DNA of 64,000 bases from Plazaster borealis (lineage: Eukaryota; Echinodermata; Asteroidea; Forcipulatida; Labidiasteridae): assembly GCA_021014325.1 (NCBI GenBank), contig JAJGQC010000713.1, forward strand, positions 1-64,000, given 5' to 3'. A program made the translations under genes and the position numbers. Below the pieces are notes generated by a model. It was given only the letters and a program-made list of their open reading frames with translations, was not told the DNA's origin and ran no database searches. Below are positions 1 to 15,139 of the stretch, in pieces; position 1 is the first letter of the stretch; each line of letters opens with the position of its first letter.

Positions 1-3000
1 TGGTAGGATTTAATTTCCGATTTGGTTGGATTTAATTTGGATTTAATTTGGATTTGATTTAGTTTGATTAGGATGTGATAAGGATTTCATTTTGGAGTTG
101 GATTTAATTTGGTTTCATTTGGATTTGATTAGGATTTCATTTTGGATTTAGATTTAATTTGGATTTGATTTGGATTTATTTGAAGTTTGATTAGATTTAG
201 TTTGGATTTGGATTTAATTTGGATTTGATTAAGTTTCATTTTGATTTGGGTTGTTTCTTGGATTTGATTTGGATTTGATTTAGATTTAATTTGGTTGATT
301 TGGTTTGATTTGGATTTGGATTTAATTTGGATTTGGATTTGGATTGGACTTGATTTGGATTTGATTAAGTTTGATAAGAGATTTCATTTAGATTTGGAAT
401 TTGGACGTTTGGATTTGATTTGGTTCATTTGGATTTGGATTTGATATGGTTTTGGTTTAGTTTGATTAGGATTTCATTTGGATTTGATTTAGTTTGGTTT
501 GGATTTGATTTGTGTTGATTTGATTAGGATTTGATTTGGATTCATTTGGTTAGATTTAATTAGTTTGATTTGGATTTGATTTGGTTGGTTTTGGATTTAA
601 TTTGGATTTGATTTTCATTTGGATTTGGTTTGGATTTAATTTGGTTGATTTGATTTTGATTTGATTGGTGGAATTCATTTGGATTTGAGTTAATTTGGTT
701 GAGGATTTGGTTGGTTGGATTCAGTTTGGATTTGATTTGGATTTGATTTGGTTTTGGATTTGATTTGGTTGATTTTGATAAGGTTTTGATAAGGATTTCA
801 TTTGGATGTTGGATTTAATTTAGATTTGATTTGGATTTCATTTGGATTTGGTGATTTGATTTGGATTATTTGCAGTTTGGATTTAATTTGGATTTTTGAT
901 TTTGGATTTATTTGGGATTTCATTTGGTTGATTAGATTTATTGGATTTGGATTTGATTTGGATTGATTTGGATTCCATTTGATAAGGATTTCATTTGGTT
1001 TAGTTAATTGGATTTGGATTTGGATTTGGATTTGATTAGGATTTCATTAAGATTGGATTTGGATTTAATTTGGATTTGATTTTGATTTGGATTGATTTGG
1101 ATTTCAATTTGGATTTCGGTTTGATTTGGATTTGATTTGGATTCATTTTGATTAGATTTAATTTTGTTGGGGTTTAATTTGGATTTGATTTGGATTTGGA
1201 TTTAATTTGGATTTGGATTTCATTTGGATTTGATTTGGATTTGATTAAGTTTGATTTGGTATTTCATTTGGACTTGATTAGGTTTTCATTTGGTTTTGGT
1301 TTTGATTTGGATTTGATTTAATTTGGTTTTGATTTGGATTTGATTTGGATTTGGGTTTGATTTAGATTCAGTTAAATTTGGATTGAGTTTGATTTGGATT
1401 TGATTTGGTTGATTTGGATTTAGGTTTTCATTTGGTTTTGGATTTGATTTGGTTTTGATTTGGATTTGATTAAGTTTCATTTGGATTTGATTTGGATTTG
1501 ATTTGGTTGATTTGGATTTTTTTTTGTTTTCATTTGGTTTTGATTTTGATTTGATTTGGTTTTGATTTGGATTTTGATTTTATTTGGATTTGATTTGGAT
1601 TTGATTTGGATTTGATTTGGATTTGATTTGGATTTGGTTTGGATTTAATTTGGATTTGATTTGATTTTGATTTGGATTTGATTAGGATTTCATTTGATTT
1701 GGATTGTTGGTTTTGGTTGATTTGGATTTGATTTGGATTTGGATTTGTTTGGATTTGATTTGGATTTCATTTGGATTTGGATTTGATTAGTTTGATTAAG
1801 GATTTCATTTGGATTTGGATTTTATTTGGATTTGATTTGGATTTGATTATGATTTTATTTGGATTTGATTTGGATTTGGTTTGGATTTGATTTGGATTTC
1901 TTTTGGATTTGATTTGGATTTTGTAGGATTTAATTTGGATTTGATTTGGATTTGATTTGGATTTGATTTGATTTGGATTTCATTTGGATTTGGATTTAAT
2001 TTGGTTGATTTGGATTTGATTTGGATTTGATTTGGATTTGATGAGGTTTGATTTTGGATTTCATTTGGATTTGGTTTGATTTGGATTTGATTTGGATTTC
2101 ATTTGGATTTGGATTTAATTTGGATTTGATTTGGATTTGGATTTCATTTGGATTTTGATTTGAGTTGGATTAGATTTGGATTTGATTTGGTTGATTTGGA
2201 TTTGGATTTGATTTGGATTTGATTTAGATTTAATTTGGATTTGGTTAATTTGGTTTTGATTTGGAATTGTTTAGGTTTTATTTGGGTTTTGGATTTGATT
2301 TGGTTTTGGGTTGGATTTGATTAGGATTTCATTTGGTTTTGATTTGGTTTTGGTTTGGATTTAATTTGGTTTGGTTTTGGATTTGATTTGATTGGATTTC
2401 ATTTGGTTTGGATTTAATTTGGATTTGATTTGGATTTGGTTTGGATTTGATTTGGATTTGGATTTGATTTGGATTTGATTAGTTTGATTTGGTTTGGATT
2501 TGGATTTAATTTAGATTTAATTTGGATTTGATTTGGATTTGGATTTAATTTGGATTTAATTTGGATTTGATTAGGATTTCATTTGGATTTGGATTTGATT
2601 TGGATTTGATTTGGATTTGATTTGGATTTGAGTAGGATTTGATTAGGAATTCATTTGGATTTGGATTTAATTTGGATTTGATTAGGATTTCTATTTGATT
2701 TCATTTGGATTTGGATTTAATTTGGATTTGTTTTGGATTTGATTAGGATTTCATTTGGATTTGGATTTGGATTTGGTTTGGATTTGATTAGGATTTCATT
2801 TGGATTTGATTTGGATTTGGTTTGGATTTAATTTGGATTTGATTTGGATTTGATTTGGATTTGATTTGGATTTCATTTGGATTTAGATTTTTTTTGGTTT
2901 GAATTTGGTTTTGATTTGGATTTGATTTGGATTTGATTAGGATTTGATTTGGATTTCATTTGGTTGGATTTGATTTGATTTCATTTGGTTGGATTTAATT

Positions 3001-6000
3001 TGGATTTGATTTGGTTGGATTTGATTTGGATTTGATTAAGTTTCATTTGGATTTGATATGGATTTGTTTTGGATTTGATTAGGATTTCATTTGGATTTGA
3101 TTTGGATTTGGTTTGGATTTAATTTGGATTTGATTTGGATTTCGATTAAGATTTGATTAGGATTTGATAAGGATTTCATTTGGATTTGGATTTAATTTGG
3201 ATTTGATTTGGTTTGGATTTGATTTGGATTTGATTAGGATTTGATAAGGATTTCATTTGGATTTGGATTTAATTTGGATTTGATTTGGATTTCATTTGGA
3301 TTTGGATTTGGATTTCATTTGGATTTGGATTTCATTTGGATTTGAATTTAATTTGGATTTGATTAAGATTTCATTTGGATTTGGATTTGATTTGGATTTG
3401 ATTAGGCTTTCATTTGGATTTGATTTGGATTTGGATTTGATTTGGATTTGGTTTGGATTTAATTTGGATTTGGTTTGGATTTAATTTGGATTTGATTTGG
3501 ATTTGTTTTGGATCTGATTTGGATTTGATTTGGATTTCATTTGGATTTGGATTTAATTTGGATTTGATTTGGATTTGATTAGGATTTCATTTGGATTTGA
3601 TTTGGATTTGATTTGGATTTGTTTTGGTTTTGTTTTGGTTTTGGATTTGATTTGGATTTCATTTTGATTTGGATTTAATTTGGATTTGATTTGGATTTGA
3701 TTTGGATTTGATTTGGATTTGATTAGGATTTGGATTTGATTTGTATTTGATTAGGATTTGATATGGATTTCATTTGGATTTGGTTTTTATTTGGATTTGA
3801 TTTGGATATGATTAGGATTTCATTTGGTTGGATTTGATTTGGTTGGTTTGGATTTGATTAGGATTTCATTTGGATTTGATTTGGATTTGGTTTGGATTTA
3901 ATTTGGATTTGATTTGGATTTTGATTTGATTTGGATTTCATTTGGATTTAGATTTAATTTGGATTTGATTTGGATTTGGTTTGGATTTAATTTGGATTTG
4001 ATTTGGATTTGGTTTTGATTAGGATTTCATTTGGATTTAGATTTAATTTGGATTTGATTTGGATTTGATTTGGATTTGATTTGGTTGATTTGATTTGGAT
4101 TTAATTTGGATTTCATTTGGTTGATTAGGATTTCATTTGGATTTGATTTGATTTGGATTTGATTTGGTTTTGATTAGTATTTGTTTAGAATTCATTTGGA
4201 TTTGGATTTAATTTGGATTTTATTTGGATTTGGTTTGGATTTAGATTTATTTTGGATTTGATTTGGATTTGATTTGGATTTGATTTGGATTTGATTTGGA
4301 TTTGATTAGGATTTCTATTTGATTTAAATTTAATTTGGATTTGATTTGGATTTGGTTTGGATTTAATTTGGATTTGATTTGGATTTGGATTTGATTAGGA
4401 TTTGATTGGGATTTCATTTGGATTTAATTGGGATTTCATTTGGATTTAGATTTAATTTGGATTTGATTTGGATTTGATTTGGATTTGATTTGGATTTGAT
4501 TTGGATTTGATTTGGATTTGATTTGGATTTGATTTGGATTTGATTTGGATTTGATTAGTTTGATTTGGATTTGCATTTGATTTGGATTTGGTTTGGATTT
4601 GATTAGGATTTCATTTGGATTTGATTTGGATTTGTTTGGATTTAATTTGGATTTGATTTGGATTTCGATTTGATTATGATTTGATTGGGATTTCATTTGG
4701 ATTTGGATTTTATTTGGATATGGTTAGGATTTAATTTGGATTTTGATTTGGTTGATTAGGATTTGATTAGGATTTCATTTGGTTGGATTTAATTTGGATT
4801 TGATTTGGATTTCATTTGGATTTGGATTTAATTTGGATTTGGTTTGGATTTGATTAAGATTTCATTTGGATTTGGATTTGATTTGGATTTGATTAGGATT
4901 TCATTTGGATTTGGATTTAATTTGGATTTGATTTGGATTTGATTTGGATTTGATTAGGATTTGATTTAATTTGATTTGATTTGGATTTGGTTGGATTTAA
5001 TTTGGATTTGATTTGGATTTGGTTTGGATTTGATTTGGATTTAATTTGGATTTGATTTGGTTGGATTGGATTTAATTTGGATTTGATTTGGTTTGGATTT
5101 GATTTGGATTTCATTTTGGTTTAGATTTAATTTGGATTTGATTTGGATTTGGTTTGATTTAATTTGGATTTGATTTTTATTTTGATTTGATTTGGATTTC
5201 ATTTGGATTTGTATTGTATTTGTATTTTATTTGTATTTGATTCGTTTTTTATTTGGATTTTATTTGGATTTGAGTAGGATTTCATTTGGATTTGGATTTG
5301 ATTTGGATTTGATTAGGATTTCATTTTGATTTAAAGTTTAATTTGGATTTGATTTGGATTTGGTTTGGATTTGATTTCATTTGGATTTGATTTGGATTTC
5401 ATTTGGATTTGATTTGGTTTGATTTGGATTTGATTTGGATTTGATTTGGATTTGATTTGGATTTTGATTGGATTTGATTTGGATTTCATTTGGTTGGATT
5501 TAATTTGGATTTGGTTTGGATTAGATTAGGATTTCATTTGGAGGGGATTTGGATTTGGTTTGGATTTCATTTGGATTTGATTTGGATTTGGTTTGGATTT
5601 AATTTGGATTTGATTTGGATTTCGATTTGATTAGGATTTGATTGGGATTTCATTTGGATTTGGATTTAATTTGGATTTAATTTGGATTTGATTTGGATTT
5701 GGTTTGGATTTAATTTGGATTTGATTTGGATTTGGTTTTTATTAGGATTTCATTTGGATTTGGTTTTAAGTTGGATTTTATTTGTATTTGGTTGGATTTG
5801 ATTTGGATTTGGTTGGATTTGGATTTGATTAAGTTTGATTTGGATTTGATTTGGTTTGGATTTGTTTGATTTAATTTGGATTTGATTTAATTTGGATTTG
5901 ATTTGGATTTGATTTGGATTTGATTTGGTTGATTTGGATTTGATTTGGATTTAATTTGGTTAATTTGGTTGATTTGATTTGGATTTGATTTGGATTTCAT

Positions 6001-9000
6001 TTGGTTTAATTTAATTTGGATTTGATTTTGATTTGATTTGGATTTGGATTTGATTTGGATTTGATTTGGATTTGATTTGGATTTGATTTGGATTTGGATT
6101 TGATTTGGATTTGATTAGGATTTCATCTGGATTTGATTTGGATTTGGATTTGATTAGGATTTGATTGGGATTTCATTTGGATTTAGATTTAATTTGGATT
6201 TGATTTGGATTTGGTTTGGATTTGATTTGGATTTGATTTGGATTTGGTTTGGATTTGATTTGGATTTGATTTTGATTAGGATTTGATTAGGATTTCATTT
6301 GGATTTGGATTTAATTTTGATTTGGATTTAATTTGGATTTGATTTGGATTTAATTTGGATTTGATTTGGATTTAATTTGGATTTGATTTGAATTTGGATT
6401 TGATTAGGATTTGATTTGGATTTGATTTGGATTTAGATTTAATTTGGATTTGATTTGGATTTGATTTGGATTTGATTTGGATTTGATTTGGATTTGATTA
6501 GGATTTCTTTTGGATTTGGATTTAATTTGGATTTGTTTTGGATTTGATTAGGATTTCATTTGGATTTTTATTTGATTTGGTTTTGTTTTTGATTTGATTA
6601 GTTTTTCTTTTGGTTGTGATTTGTTTTTGGTTTGGATTTAATTTGGATTTGATTTGGATTTTGATTTGATTGGGATTTCATTTGGATTTAGATTTAATTT
6701 GGATTTGATTTGGATTTGGTTTGGATTTGATTTGGATTTGGTTTTGATTAGGATTTGATTTGGATTTCATTTGGATTTAGATTTAATTTGGATTTGATTT
6801 GGATTTGATTTGGATTTGATTTGGATTTGATTAGGATTTGATAAGGATTTCATTTGGATTTGGATTTAATTTGGATTTGATTTGGATTTTATTTGGATTT
6901 CATTTGGATTTGGTTTTGATTTGGTTTGATTTGGTTTTGATTTGCATTTGATTGGTATTTCATTTGCATTTCCATTGAATTTGTATTTGATTTGGCTTTG
7001 ATTTGGATTTCATTTGGATTTGATTTGCATTTGATTTGGATTTGATTTGGATTTGATTTGGATTTGATTTGGATTTGAATTTGATTTGAATTTGATTTGG
7101 ATTTGATTAGGATTTGATAAGGATTTCATTTGGATTTGGATTTAATTTGGATTTGTTTTGGATTTGATTAGGATTTTGGATTTGATTAGGATTTGATTTG
7201 GATTTGAATTTGATTAGGATTTGATAAGGATTTCATTTGGATTTGGATTTAATTTGGATTTGATTTGGATTTGATTAGGATTTCATTTTGATTTGGATTT
7301 AATTTGGATTTGATTTGGATTTAATTTGGATTTGATTTGAATTTGGATTTGATTAGGATTTCATTTGGATTTAGATTTAATTTGGATTTGATTTGGATTT
7401 GATTTGGATTTGATTTGGATTTGATTTGGATTTGGATTTGATTTGGATTTGATTAGGATTTGATAAGGATTTCATTTGGATTTGGATTTAATTTGGATTT
7501 GATTTGGATTTGATTAGGATTTCATTTGGATTTGGATTTGATTTGGATTTGGTTTGGATTTGATTAGGATTTCATTTGGATTTGATTTGGATTTGGTTTG
7601 GATTTAATTTGGATTTGATTTGGATTTTGATTTGATTGATTTCATTTGGTTAGATTTAATTTGGATTTGATTTGGATTTGGTTTGGATTTAATTTGGATT
7701 TGATTTGGTTGGTTTTGATTAGGATTTGATTTGGATTTCATTTGGTTAGATTTAATTTGGATTTGATTTGGATTTGATTTGGATTTGGATTTGATTTGGA
7801 TTTGATTAGGATTTGATAAGGATTTCATTTGGTTGGATTTAATTTGGATTTGATTTGGATTTGATTAGGATTTCATTTGGTTAGATTTGATTTGGATTTG
7901 ATTTGGATTTGATTAGGATTTGATTTGGATTTCATTTGGATTTGGATTTAATATGGATTTGATTTGGATTGGTTTGGATTAGATTTAATTTGGATTTGAT
8001 TTGGATTTGATTTGGATTTGGTTGGTTTGATTTGGATTTGATTTGGATTTGATTTGGTTGGATTTGATTTGGATTTGATTAGGATTTGATAAGGTTTCAT
8101 TTGGATTTGGATTTAATTTGGATTTGATTTGGATTTGATTAGGATTTCATTTGGATTTGGATTTGGATTTAATTTGGATTTGATTTGGATTTGGTTTGGA
8201 TTTCATTTGGATTTGATTTGGATTTGGATTTGATTAGGATTTGATTTGGATTTGTTTTGGATTTGGATTTTATTTGGATTTTATTTGGATTTGATTTGAA
8301 TTTAATTTGGATTTGATTTGGATTTAGATTTGATTTGGATTTCATTTGGATTTGGATTTAATTTGATTTGATTTGGATTTTATTTGGATTTGGTTTAAGA
8401 TTTGATTTGGATTTGATTTGGATTTGATTTAGTTTGATTTGGATTTGATTTGGATTTGGTTTGGATTTGATTTGGATTTGATTTGGATTTGGTTGATTAA
8501 GTTTGATTTGGATTTCATTTGGTTGGATTTAATTTGGATTTGATTTGGATTTCATTTGGATTTGATTTGGATTTGATTTGGATTTGTTTTGTATTTGATT
8601 TGGATTTGGATTTAAATTGGATTTGATTTGTATTTGATTTGGATTTAAATTTGATTTGGATTTGATTTGGATTTGATTAGATTTCATTTGGATTTGGATT
8701 TAATTTGGTTGATTTGGATTTGATTTGGATTTGTTTTGCATTTGGATTTGATTCGTATTTGATTTGGATTTAATTTTGATTTGGATTGTATTTGGATTTG
8801 TTTTGTATTTGATTTGGATTTCATTTGGATTTGATTTGGATTTGATTTGGATTTGATTTGGATTTGATTTGGATTTGATTTGAATTTGGTTTGGATTTAA
8901 TTTGGATTTGATTTGGATTTGGATTTGATTGGGATTTCATTTGGATTTAGATTTAATTTGGATTTGATTTGGATTGGTTTGGATTTGATTTGGATTTGAT

Positions 9001-12000
9001 TTGATTTGGTTTGATTAGGATTTGATTTGGATTTCATTTGGATTTGGATTTAATTTGGATATGATTTGGATTTGATTTGGATTTGGATTTGATTTGGTTG
9101 ATTTGGATTTGATTGGATTTCATTTGGATTTGGATTTGATTTGGATTTGGATTTGATTTGGTTGATTTGGATTTGATTTGGATTTGATTTGGATTTGATT
9201 TGGTTGGATTTAATTTGGATTTGATTTGGATTTGGATTTGATTTCATTTAATTTGGATTTGATTTGGATTTGATTTGTTGATTTGTTTGATTTGGTTTTT
9301 ATTTGGATTTTTTTTGGATTTGGATTTGATTTGGCTTTGATTTGGATTTGATTTGGTTTTGGCTTTGTTTTTGATTTTATTTGGATTTGATTTGGATTTG
9401 ATTTGGATTTGTTTTTTATTTGGTTTTGATTTTGATTTGATTTGGATTTGATTTGGATTTGATTTAGATTTGATTTGGATTTGATTTGTATTTGGATTTG
9501 ATTTAATTTGTATATGAATTGGATTTGATTATGATTTCATAATGATTTGGATATGATATGGATTTGGATTGGATTTGATTAGGATTTTATTTGGCTTTGG
9601 ATTTAATTTGGTTGATTTGGATTTGATTCGGATTTGATTAGGATTTCATTTGGATTTGGATTTAATTTGGATTTGATTTGGATTTGATTTGGATTTGATT
9701 TGGAGTTCATTTGGATTTGATTTAATTTGGATTTGATTTGGATTTGATTTGGTTGATTTGATTTGATTTGGTTGATTTGGATTTGATTTAGTTTGATTTG
9801 GATTTGATTTGGATTTGATTAATTTCATTTTGATTTGGATTTGATTTGGATTTGATTTTGATTTGTATTTTATTTGGATTTGATTTGGATTTGATTTGGA
9901 TTTATTTTTTATTTGGATTTTATTTGGATTTGATTTGGATTTGATTTGGATTTGATTTGGATATGTTTTGGATTTTATTTGGATTTGATTTGGATTTAAT
10001 TTTGATTTGATTTGGATTTAGTTTGATTTGGATTTGATTTGGTTTGATTTGGATTTAATTTGGATTTGATTTGGTTGATTTGGTTGGTTAATTTGGATTT
10101 GATTTAGGATTTCATTTTGGATTTGGATTTGATTTGGATTTGATTTGGATTTGGATTTAATTTGGATTTGATTTGGATTTGATTTGGATTTGATTTGATT
10201 GGATTTGATTTGGTTGATTTGGATTTGATTGGATTTGATTTGGATTTAATTTGGATTTGTTTTGGATTTGATTAGGATTTCATTTGGATTTGGATTTAAT
10301 TTGGATTTGTTTTGGATTTGATTAGGATTTCAGTTGGATTTGGATTTGATTTGATTTGGATTTGATTTGGATTTGATTTGGATTTGATTTGGATTTGATT
10401 TATTTGGATTTAATTTGGTTGATTTGGATTTGATTGATTTGATTTGGTTTCATTTGGATTTGATTTAATTTGGATTTGATTTGGTTGGTTTGGTTAATTT
10501 GGATTTTATTTGTATTTGGTTTTGTTTTAATTTGGTTGATTTGGATTTGGTTTGATTAGGATTTGATTTGGATTTCATTTGGATTTAAATTTAATTTGGT
10601 TGATTTGGATTTGATTTGGATTTGATTTGGTTGGATTTGATTTGGATTTGATTTGGATTTGATTTGGATTTGATTTTTATTTGGATTTGATTTGGATTTG
10701 GTTTGATTTGGATTTGATTTGGTTGGATTTGATTTGGATTTGATTTGGATTTGATTAGGATTTCATTTGGTTAATTTGGATTTGATTTGGTTGATTTGGA
10801 TTTAAATTTAATTTGGATTTGATTTAAAGTTTGATTTGGTTGATTTGATTTGGATTTGATTTGGATTTGGTTGATTTCATTTGGTTGATTTGGATTTGAT
10901 TTGGATTTTGATTTGGATTTGATTTGGTTTGGATTTGATTTGGATTTGATATGGATTTGATTAGGATTTCATTTGGATTTGGATTTAATTTGGATTTGAT
11001 TTGGTTGATTTGATTTGATTTGGATTTGATTTGGATTTGATTTGGATTTAATTGATTTGATTTGGATTTGATTTGGATTTGATTTGGATTTAATTTGGAT
11101 TTGATTTGGATTAGATTTTGATTTGGTTTGGATTTGATTAGGATTTCATTTGGATTTGATTTAATTTGGATTTGATTTGGATTTGATTTGGATTTGATTT
11201 GGTTGATTTGGTTTGATTTGATTAATTTCATTTGGATTTGGATTTGATTAGGATTTCATTTGGATTTGATTTGGTTGGTTTGGATTTGATTTGGATTTGA
11301 TTTGGTTGATTTGGATTTGATTGATTAGGATTTGATTGGATTTCATTTGGATTTAGATTTAATTTGGATTTGATTTGGTTGGTTGGATTTATTTGGATTT
11401 CAGTTTGGTTGGATTTGATTTGGATTTAATTTGATTGGATTTGATTTGGTTGATTAGTTTGGAATTCATTTAGTTTGGATTTAATTTGGATTTGATTTGG
11501 ATTTAATTTGGATTTGATTTGGATTTGATTTGGTTGATTTGATTTGGATTTGTTTGGTTAATTTGATTGGATTTGATTGGATTTCATTTGGATTTGGATT
11601 TAATTTGGATTGATTTTGGATTTGATTAAGTTTCATTTGGTTGGATTTGGTTGATTTGGATTTGATTAGGATTTCATTTGGATTTAATTTGGATTTGATT
11701 TGGATTTGATTTGGATTTGATTTGGATTTCAGTTTGATTAGGATTTCATTTGGTTTGGTTTAATTTAGTTTGATTTGGATTTGATTTGGTTGATTTGGAT
11801 TTGATTTGGTTGGATTTCATTTGATTTGATTAGTTTCATTGGTTGGATTTAATTTGGATTTGATTTGGATTTAGTTTGATTTGATTAAATTTGATTAGTT
11901 TGGTTTGATTTGGGTTGGATTGATTAGGATTTCATTTGGATTTGATTTGGATTTGATTTGGATTTAGTTGATTTGGATTTGGTTTGGATTTGATTTGGTT

Positions 12001-12149
12001 TGATTAGTTTGATTGGGATTTCATTTGGTTGGATTTAATTTGGATTTAATTTGGATTTGATTTAGATTTGATTTGGATTTGATTTAGGATTTGGATTCAT
12101 TTGGTTTGGATTTGGTTTGATTTGGATTTTATTTAGTTTGGTTTAGTTG
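1..12149 (-). repeat. 11-bp satellite array, left copy
   Basis: The strand shown is almost entirely T, G and A. It is built from ATTTGGATTTG (ATTTG plus GATTTG) with recurring variants containing TTTAATTTGG, ATTAGGATTTCATTTGG and GGTTTGG. The array runs off the left edge of the window and stops at 12,149, where ordinary sequence begins. It is the reverse complement of the array at 36,262-47,838. About 2,450-9,000 is regular. The outer 2.4 kb and the inner 3 kb contain many GGTTGG-type interruptions that look like small deletions within GGATTTGG. The minus strand has few stop codons, so many artificial open frames appear; none is a gene. Confidence 0.97.
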
Positions 12150-12154
12150 CCACG

Positions 12155-12190
12155 TGCATGTGTCCAAGTCCTTTTAGCAATTAAGTTGGA
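12155..12190 (-). repeat. inverted copy of the 36-bp satellite-flank repeat
   Basis: TGCATGTGTCCAAGTCC followed by an AATTAAGTT-type end is the complement of the 36-bp flank repeat. It lies next to the left satellite as expected from the palindrome. It carries several mismatches (CTTTTAGC in place of CCTTTTCGC), in line with the noisier left arm. Confidence 0.85.
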
Positions 12191-12735
12191 ACCAGTGTTT
12201 TACTACCATTGGATTACTACCTTTGGATTAAGCTCTCTCAAATTATTGGTGCAGTAGAAACTCTCCTTGATTGCAGGCAGGGGGTTACTGGTGGGTGGTC
12301 AAACAGAGATGAGCTGCTGCTGGAATGGCTGCCTTGACCATTCTACTTACGACTGGTAACAGCGAAATCTGCAAAGAGAAAGGTTCAGGGAGAAGAAGAA
12401 GAGGCAGAAAACCCCCAAAACTTAACAATAACAATAGGTTTTATTTGATAGGCAGACACCTAATAATATGCATTTATAATGCGCCCATCTATCTAGTCTA
12501 GTGTACAAAGACCCTATTCCGGCGCAGAACCAAAAAAACAAAACACACCAAAGCAACAAAGAAATATAGAACACAAAGACAATTATACAATGAATAATAA
12601 TAATGAAAGTGGTGCGGATGGTAGAAAATAATAATAATAATAAAGACATTTGAAAAGCACCTAATGCAAAAAGCCTCTAAGTGCATTAAGTGAACAGTAA
12701 AATATGCAATGAGTGAAAGATACATTAGAAGAAAC
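12191..12735. other. left-arm sequence without gene; TAA microsatellite
   Basis: Mirror of 35,640-36,216. It contains a purine-rich AGAAGAAGAAGAGG tract near 12,390, an ACCTAATAATATGCATTTATAATGCGCC stretch resembling the 3' tail of a retroelement, and TAA microsatellites near 12,600 and 12,632-12,645. I see no coding signal. Confidence 0.5.
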
Positions 12736-13041
12736 AAGTAAGCAGATTACAAATAAGCAGCCTGGGTCTGCTACTACCCTTTGGAATGGTGACTTTCCTG
12801 ATGAGAGCATTCCTGGTGTTTACTTGTGGCCTTGGTGTTCATTATGTGAACCTTTGTATGTCAGTGTGCTGGTCCAAGGGTCACACCGAGGGTAGACTGG
12901 ATTATCGCAGTGGACAGTACACCATCCCATCTGATGGTGAGATGTCTACCCGCATCCTGTACACAGAGTGGAAGGCAGTGACTTAGGTCTTGGCAGGGGT
13001 TGGGTGAGGTTGGTTGATGTAGTAGTAAGTGGTGAGGCCTC
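12736..13041 (-). pseudogene. LINE reverse transcriptase relic, left arm, C-terminal part
   Basis: Complement of 35,354-35,640. It encodes remnants of the thumb and post-catalytic region of a non-LTR retrotransposon reverse transcriptase, but small indels in this arm break the frame further. No intact frame remains. It is separated from the YADD-bearing part at 13,388-13,490 by a miniature element. Confidence 0.7.
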
Positions 13042-13387
13042 TTAAAGGCCCTGTACACTATAGGTAAGATCAAAGAAAAACACAAATGTTCACAGATTCA
13101 CACATACTTACATGATTTAAAGTAGTAATGGTTGAAAGAGGTTCCTTAAAATATTTCTGCCTAAAAAATGATATCATTTCTGAGAAATGAGTAAAACAAT
13201 AGTTTTTATCCTTGTAGCGATATTTTGAAAAACAGAAAACACACGGAGTCTCTTTTCACTATTTTCGTGATCTCGATGACCAATTGAGCTCAAACTTTCA
13301 CAGGTTTGTTTGTTCATGCATATGTTGAATCACACAAAAATGTGGACACTGATTGAGCTGTTTCCAAAGCGTGTACAATACCTTTAA
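13042..13387. mobile_element. TTAA-type miniature inverted-repeat element, left arm
   Basis: The element begins TTAAAGGCCCTGTACAC and ends GTGTACAATACCTTTAA, so both ends carry TTAA and terminal inverted repeats of about 17 bp. It is the mirror of 35,010-35,353 and splits the LINE relic. It has no coding capacity. The TTAA ends resemble piggyBac-type target sites, but the superfamily is not established. Confidence 0.85.
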
Positions 13388-13490
13388 TGGGGACATCAGG
13401 GTGTCTTCCCGTCACTAAATTCTCTGGATTGTGCCATTATGACGATGTCATCGGCGTAGATGAAGCTTCTGTGTGCCTTTCTGTTGCAGA
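13388..13490 (-). pseudogene. LINE reverse transcriptase catalytic-motif relic, left arm
   Basis: Read on the minus strand, this stretch contains ATCTACGCCGATGACATCG, which encodes the IYADDI catalytic core of a reverse transcriptase. It mirrors 34,915-35,003. Confidence 0.7.
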
Positions 13491-13893
13491 AAAAATAAAT
13501 TATTTATTTCAGTTTACAACACTATGGTCACCGCAGCATCACAGGGCAACACTTTGCTTAGTTTATTAAAAATAAATATGAAAAAGACCCAGCACATTTG
13601 CTCTGTTTAAATTAAAGAAAAACTCGAAATTTAGAGTTTGTAATACAAATAGGTGTTTGAAACGAATGTAGGCATATGAAAGTAGCATTCAATCATCACT
13701 TGATTTGTTTTTGTTAAAGATATTACACAGTGAGGTGTTGCTATTGAATTGAAAAACACAAGACTGACAGATCGGTCACGAGTTCACTGGCCCGATGGAA
13801 AAATCACTGGCCTCGGACCTGCGGTCAGTGTATAGTCGAGCCCTGCACCAAATGTGCCATTTATCGCCCACAGTTTGATTGTTGCATTAATTC

Positions 13894-15139
13894 CAGGCCT
13901 CAACCTTAACAGCGGCCCACCCAGCTGACCATTACGCGATACCCGGCCAGTGCCGTGATGCCCCGCGCCCAAAAACACGTACCTTCACGGCCCACTTGGC
14001 GTCATTATTTCACTCCATTATATTATGACCGAAAGTGTTATTAAAAATATTAGCGATTGTGACCCATTAAAGTCAAATTGTTTCTGGACGTCGTAACGTG
14101 CGCTCCAGCACACTGAATTTTCATAAGGCTGTTTGCCATCGCGCAAAATACCGAAGTACTTGCAGTGTGGAGAATGGCATAACATCATATCAAAACGTTG
14201 TTGAGTTGATTACTACTAAAAGCACGGCACCAAAGACTACTCTAATGTATAGACTGGCTGGAAGTCCCCTACACTGAATTACACATTTTACATTGATTCT
14301 GTCTATTGAGATCTGTATGTGTGGGGATGGGGCCGGGAAGCGGGATTCAGTCTATGTTTTCTTAAGCTATTTCGCTGGTATCCAAAGGCTTGTTCTTTTG
14401 GATAAATGTATTGGATAAATGTTTGTGAACCAATGACCTGCCTGCGTTACAACTTTCTTTCCATTAAGTCAAACAAGCGTTTTGTGTGCAGCATTAAATG
14501 TCAAAATCGGAGCAGTTAGCAGTGCAAAAAAATTGAAATCTTTATCATAATCTATCAATTCAATATTGATCCCATCATCATGCAATCCCGCAACAGAGCG
14601 ATAAAAGAGAAAGCACGAGGTGAATTGGCTGGAGCAGCAGCAAAGTACGAAGCATTTTGAAGCGTTTTTGGTGAATTGTTAAGCCGGAACTCGAAGGCAT
14701 AAACCGCCGTGACATCACGCGTTTATGAGACCAATTATTAGGCGTTGGGGATTCGTTTCAATTTTCATAATCATATTTTAAAAGTATTGTTTTCAAGAAT
14801 TTTATATTCAACTTCCAAGGTCTGGTTGGTGCACAAGACAACATATTTTATTGAGCATTGAGATTTGGAGTGGGAAATGGGCGATGGTGATCCGGGATTG
14901 ATATTTTTCAGATGGGCACGCAGAGATTAACTTTCTTAATATTTTCTGTATGATTTTTCCAGAATTCTGTGTTCTGGGGCCCAGCGATTTTTGTCAAGTG
15001 AGCGTGTTGGGTATACATGTCATTAACAAATAAAAGTTTGAAAATGGCCTTAATTGCCCTTTCAGTTGGCCTTGGTGCCCCTCTTTTTGGAGCCTTCAAG
15101 GCCAAGTGGCCTTGACCTCTGACTTAAGGTTGAGGCCTG
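13894..15139. mobile_element. hAT-like non-autonomous element, left arm copy
   Basis: Terminal inverted repeats CAGGCCTCAACCTTAA (start) and CTTAAGGTTGAGGCCTG (end) enclose about 1.25 kb without a coding frame. The mirrored element at 33,234-34,490 shows the target duplication more clearly. A CAAGGCCAAGTGGCCTTG dyad lies at about 15,096-15,113 near one end. Confidence 0.75.

Noticed and set aside
1286..11231. Minus-strand open frames with KSKSNPNQIQ repeats in the left satellite
   Set aside because: They are the 11-bp satellite read in frame; any frame gives the same cycle. No start context, splice site or non-repeat sequence supports a gene.
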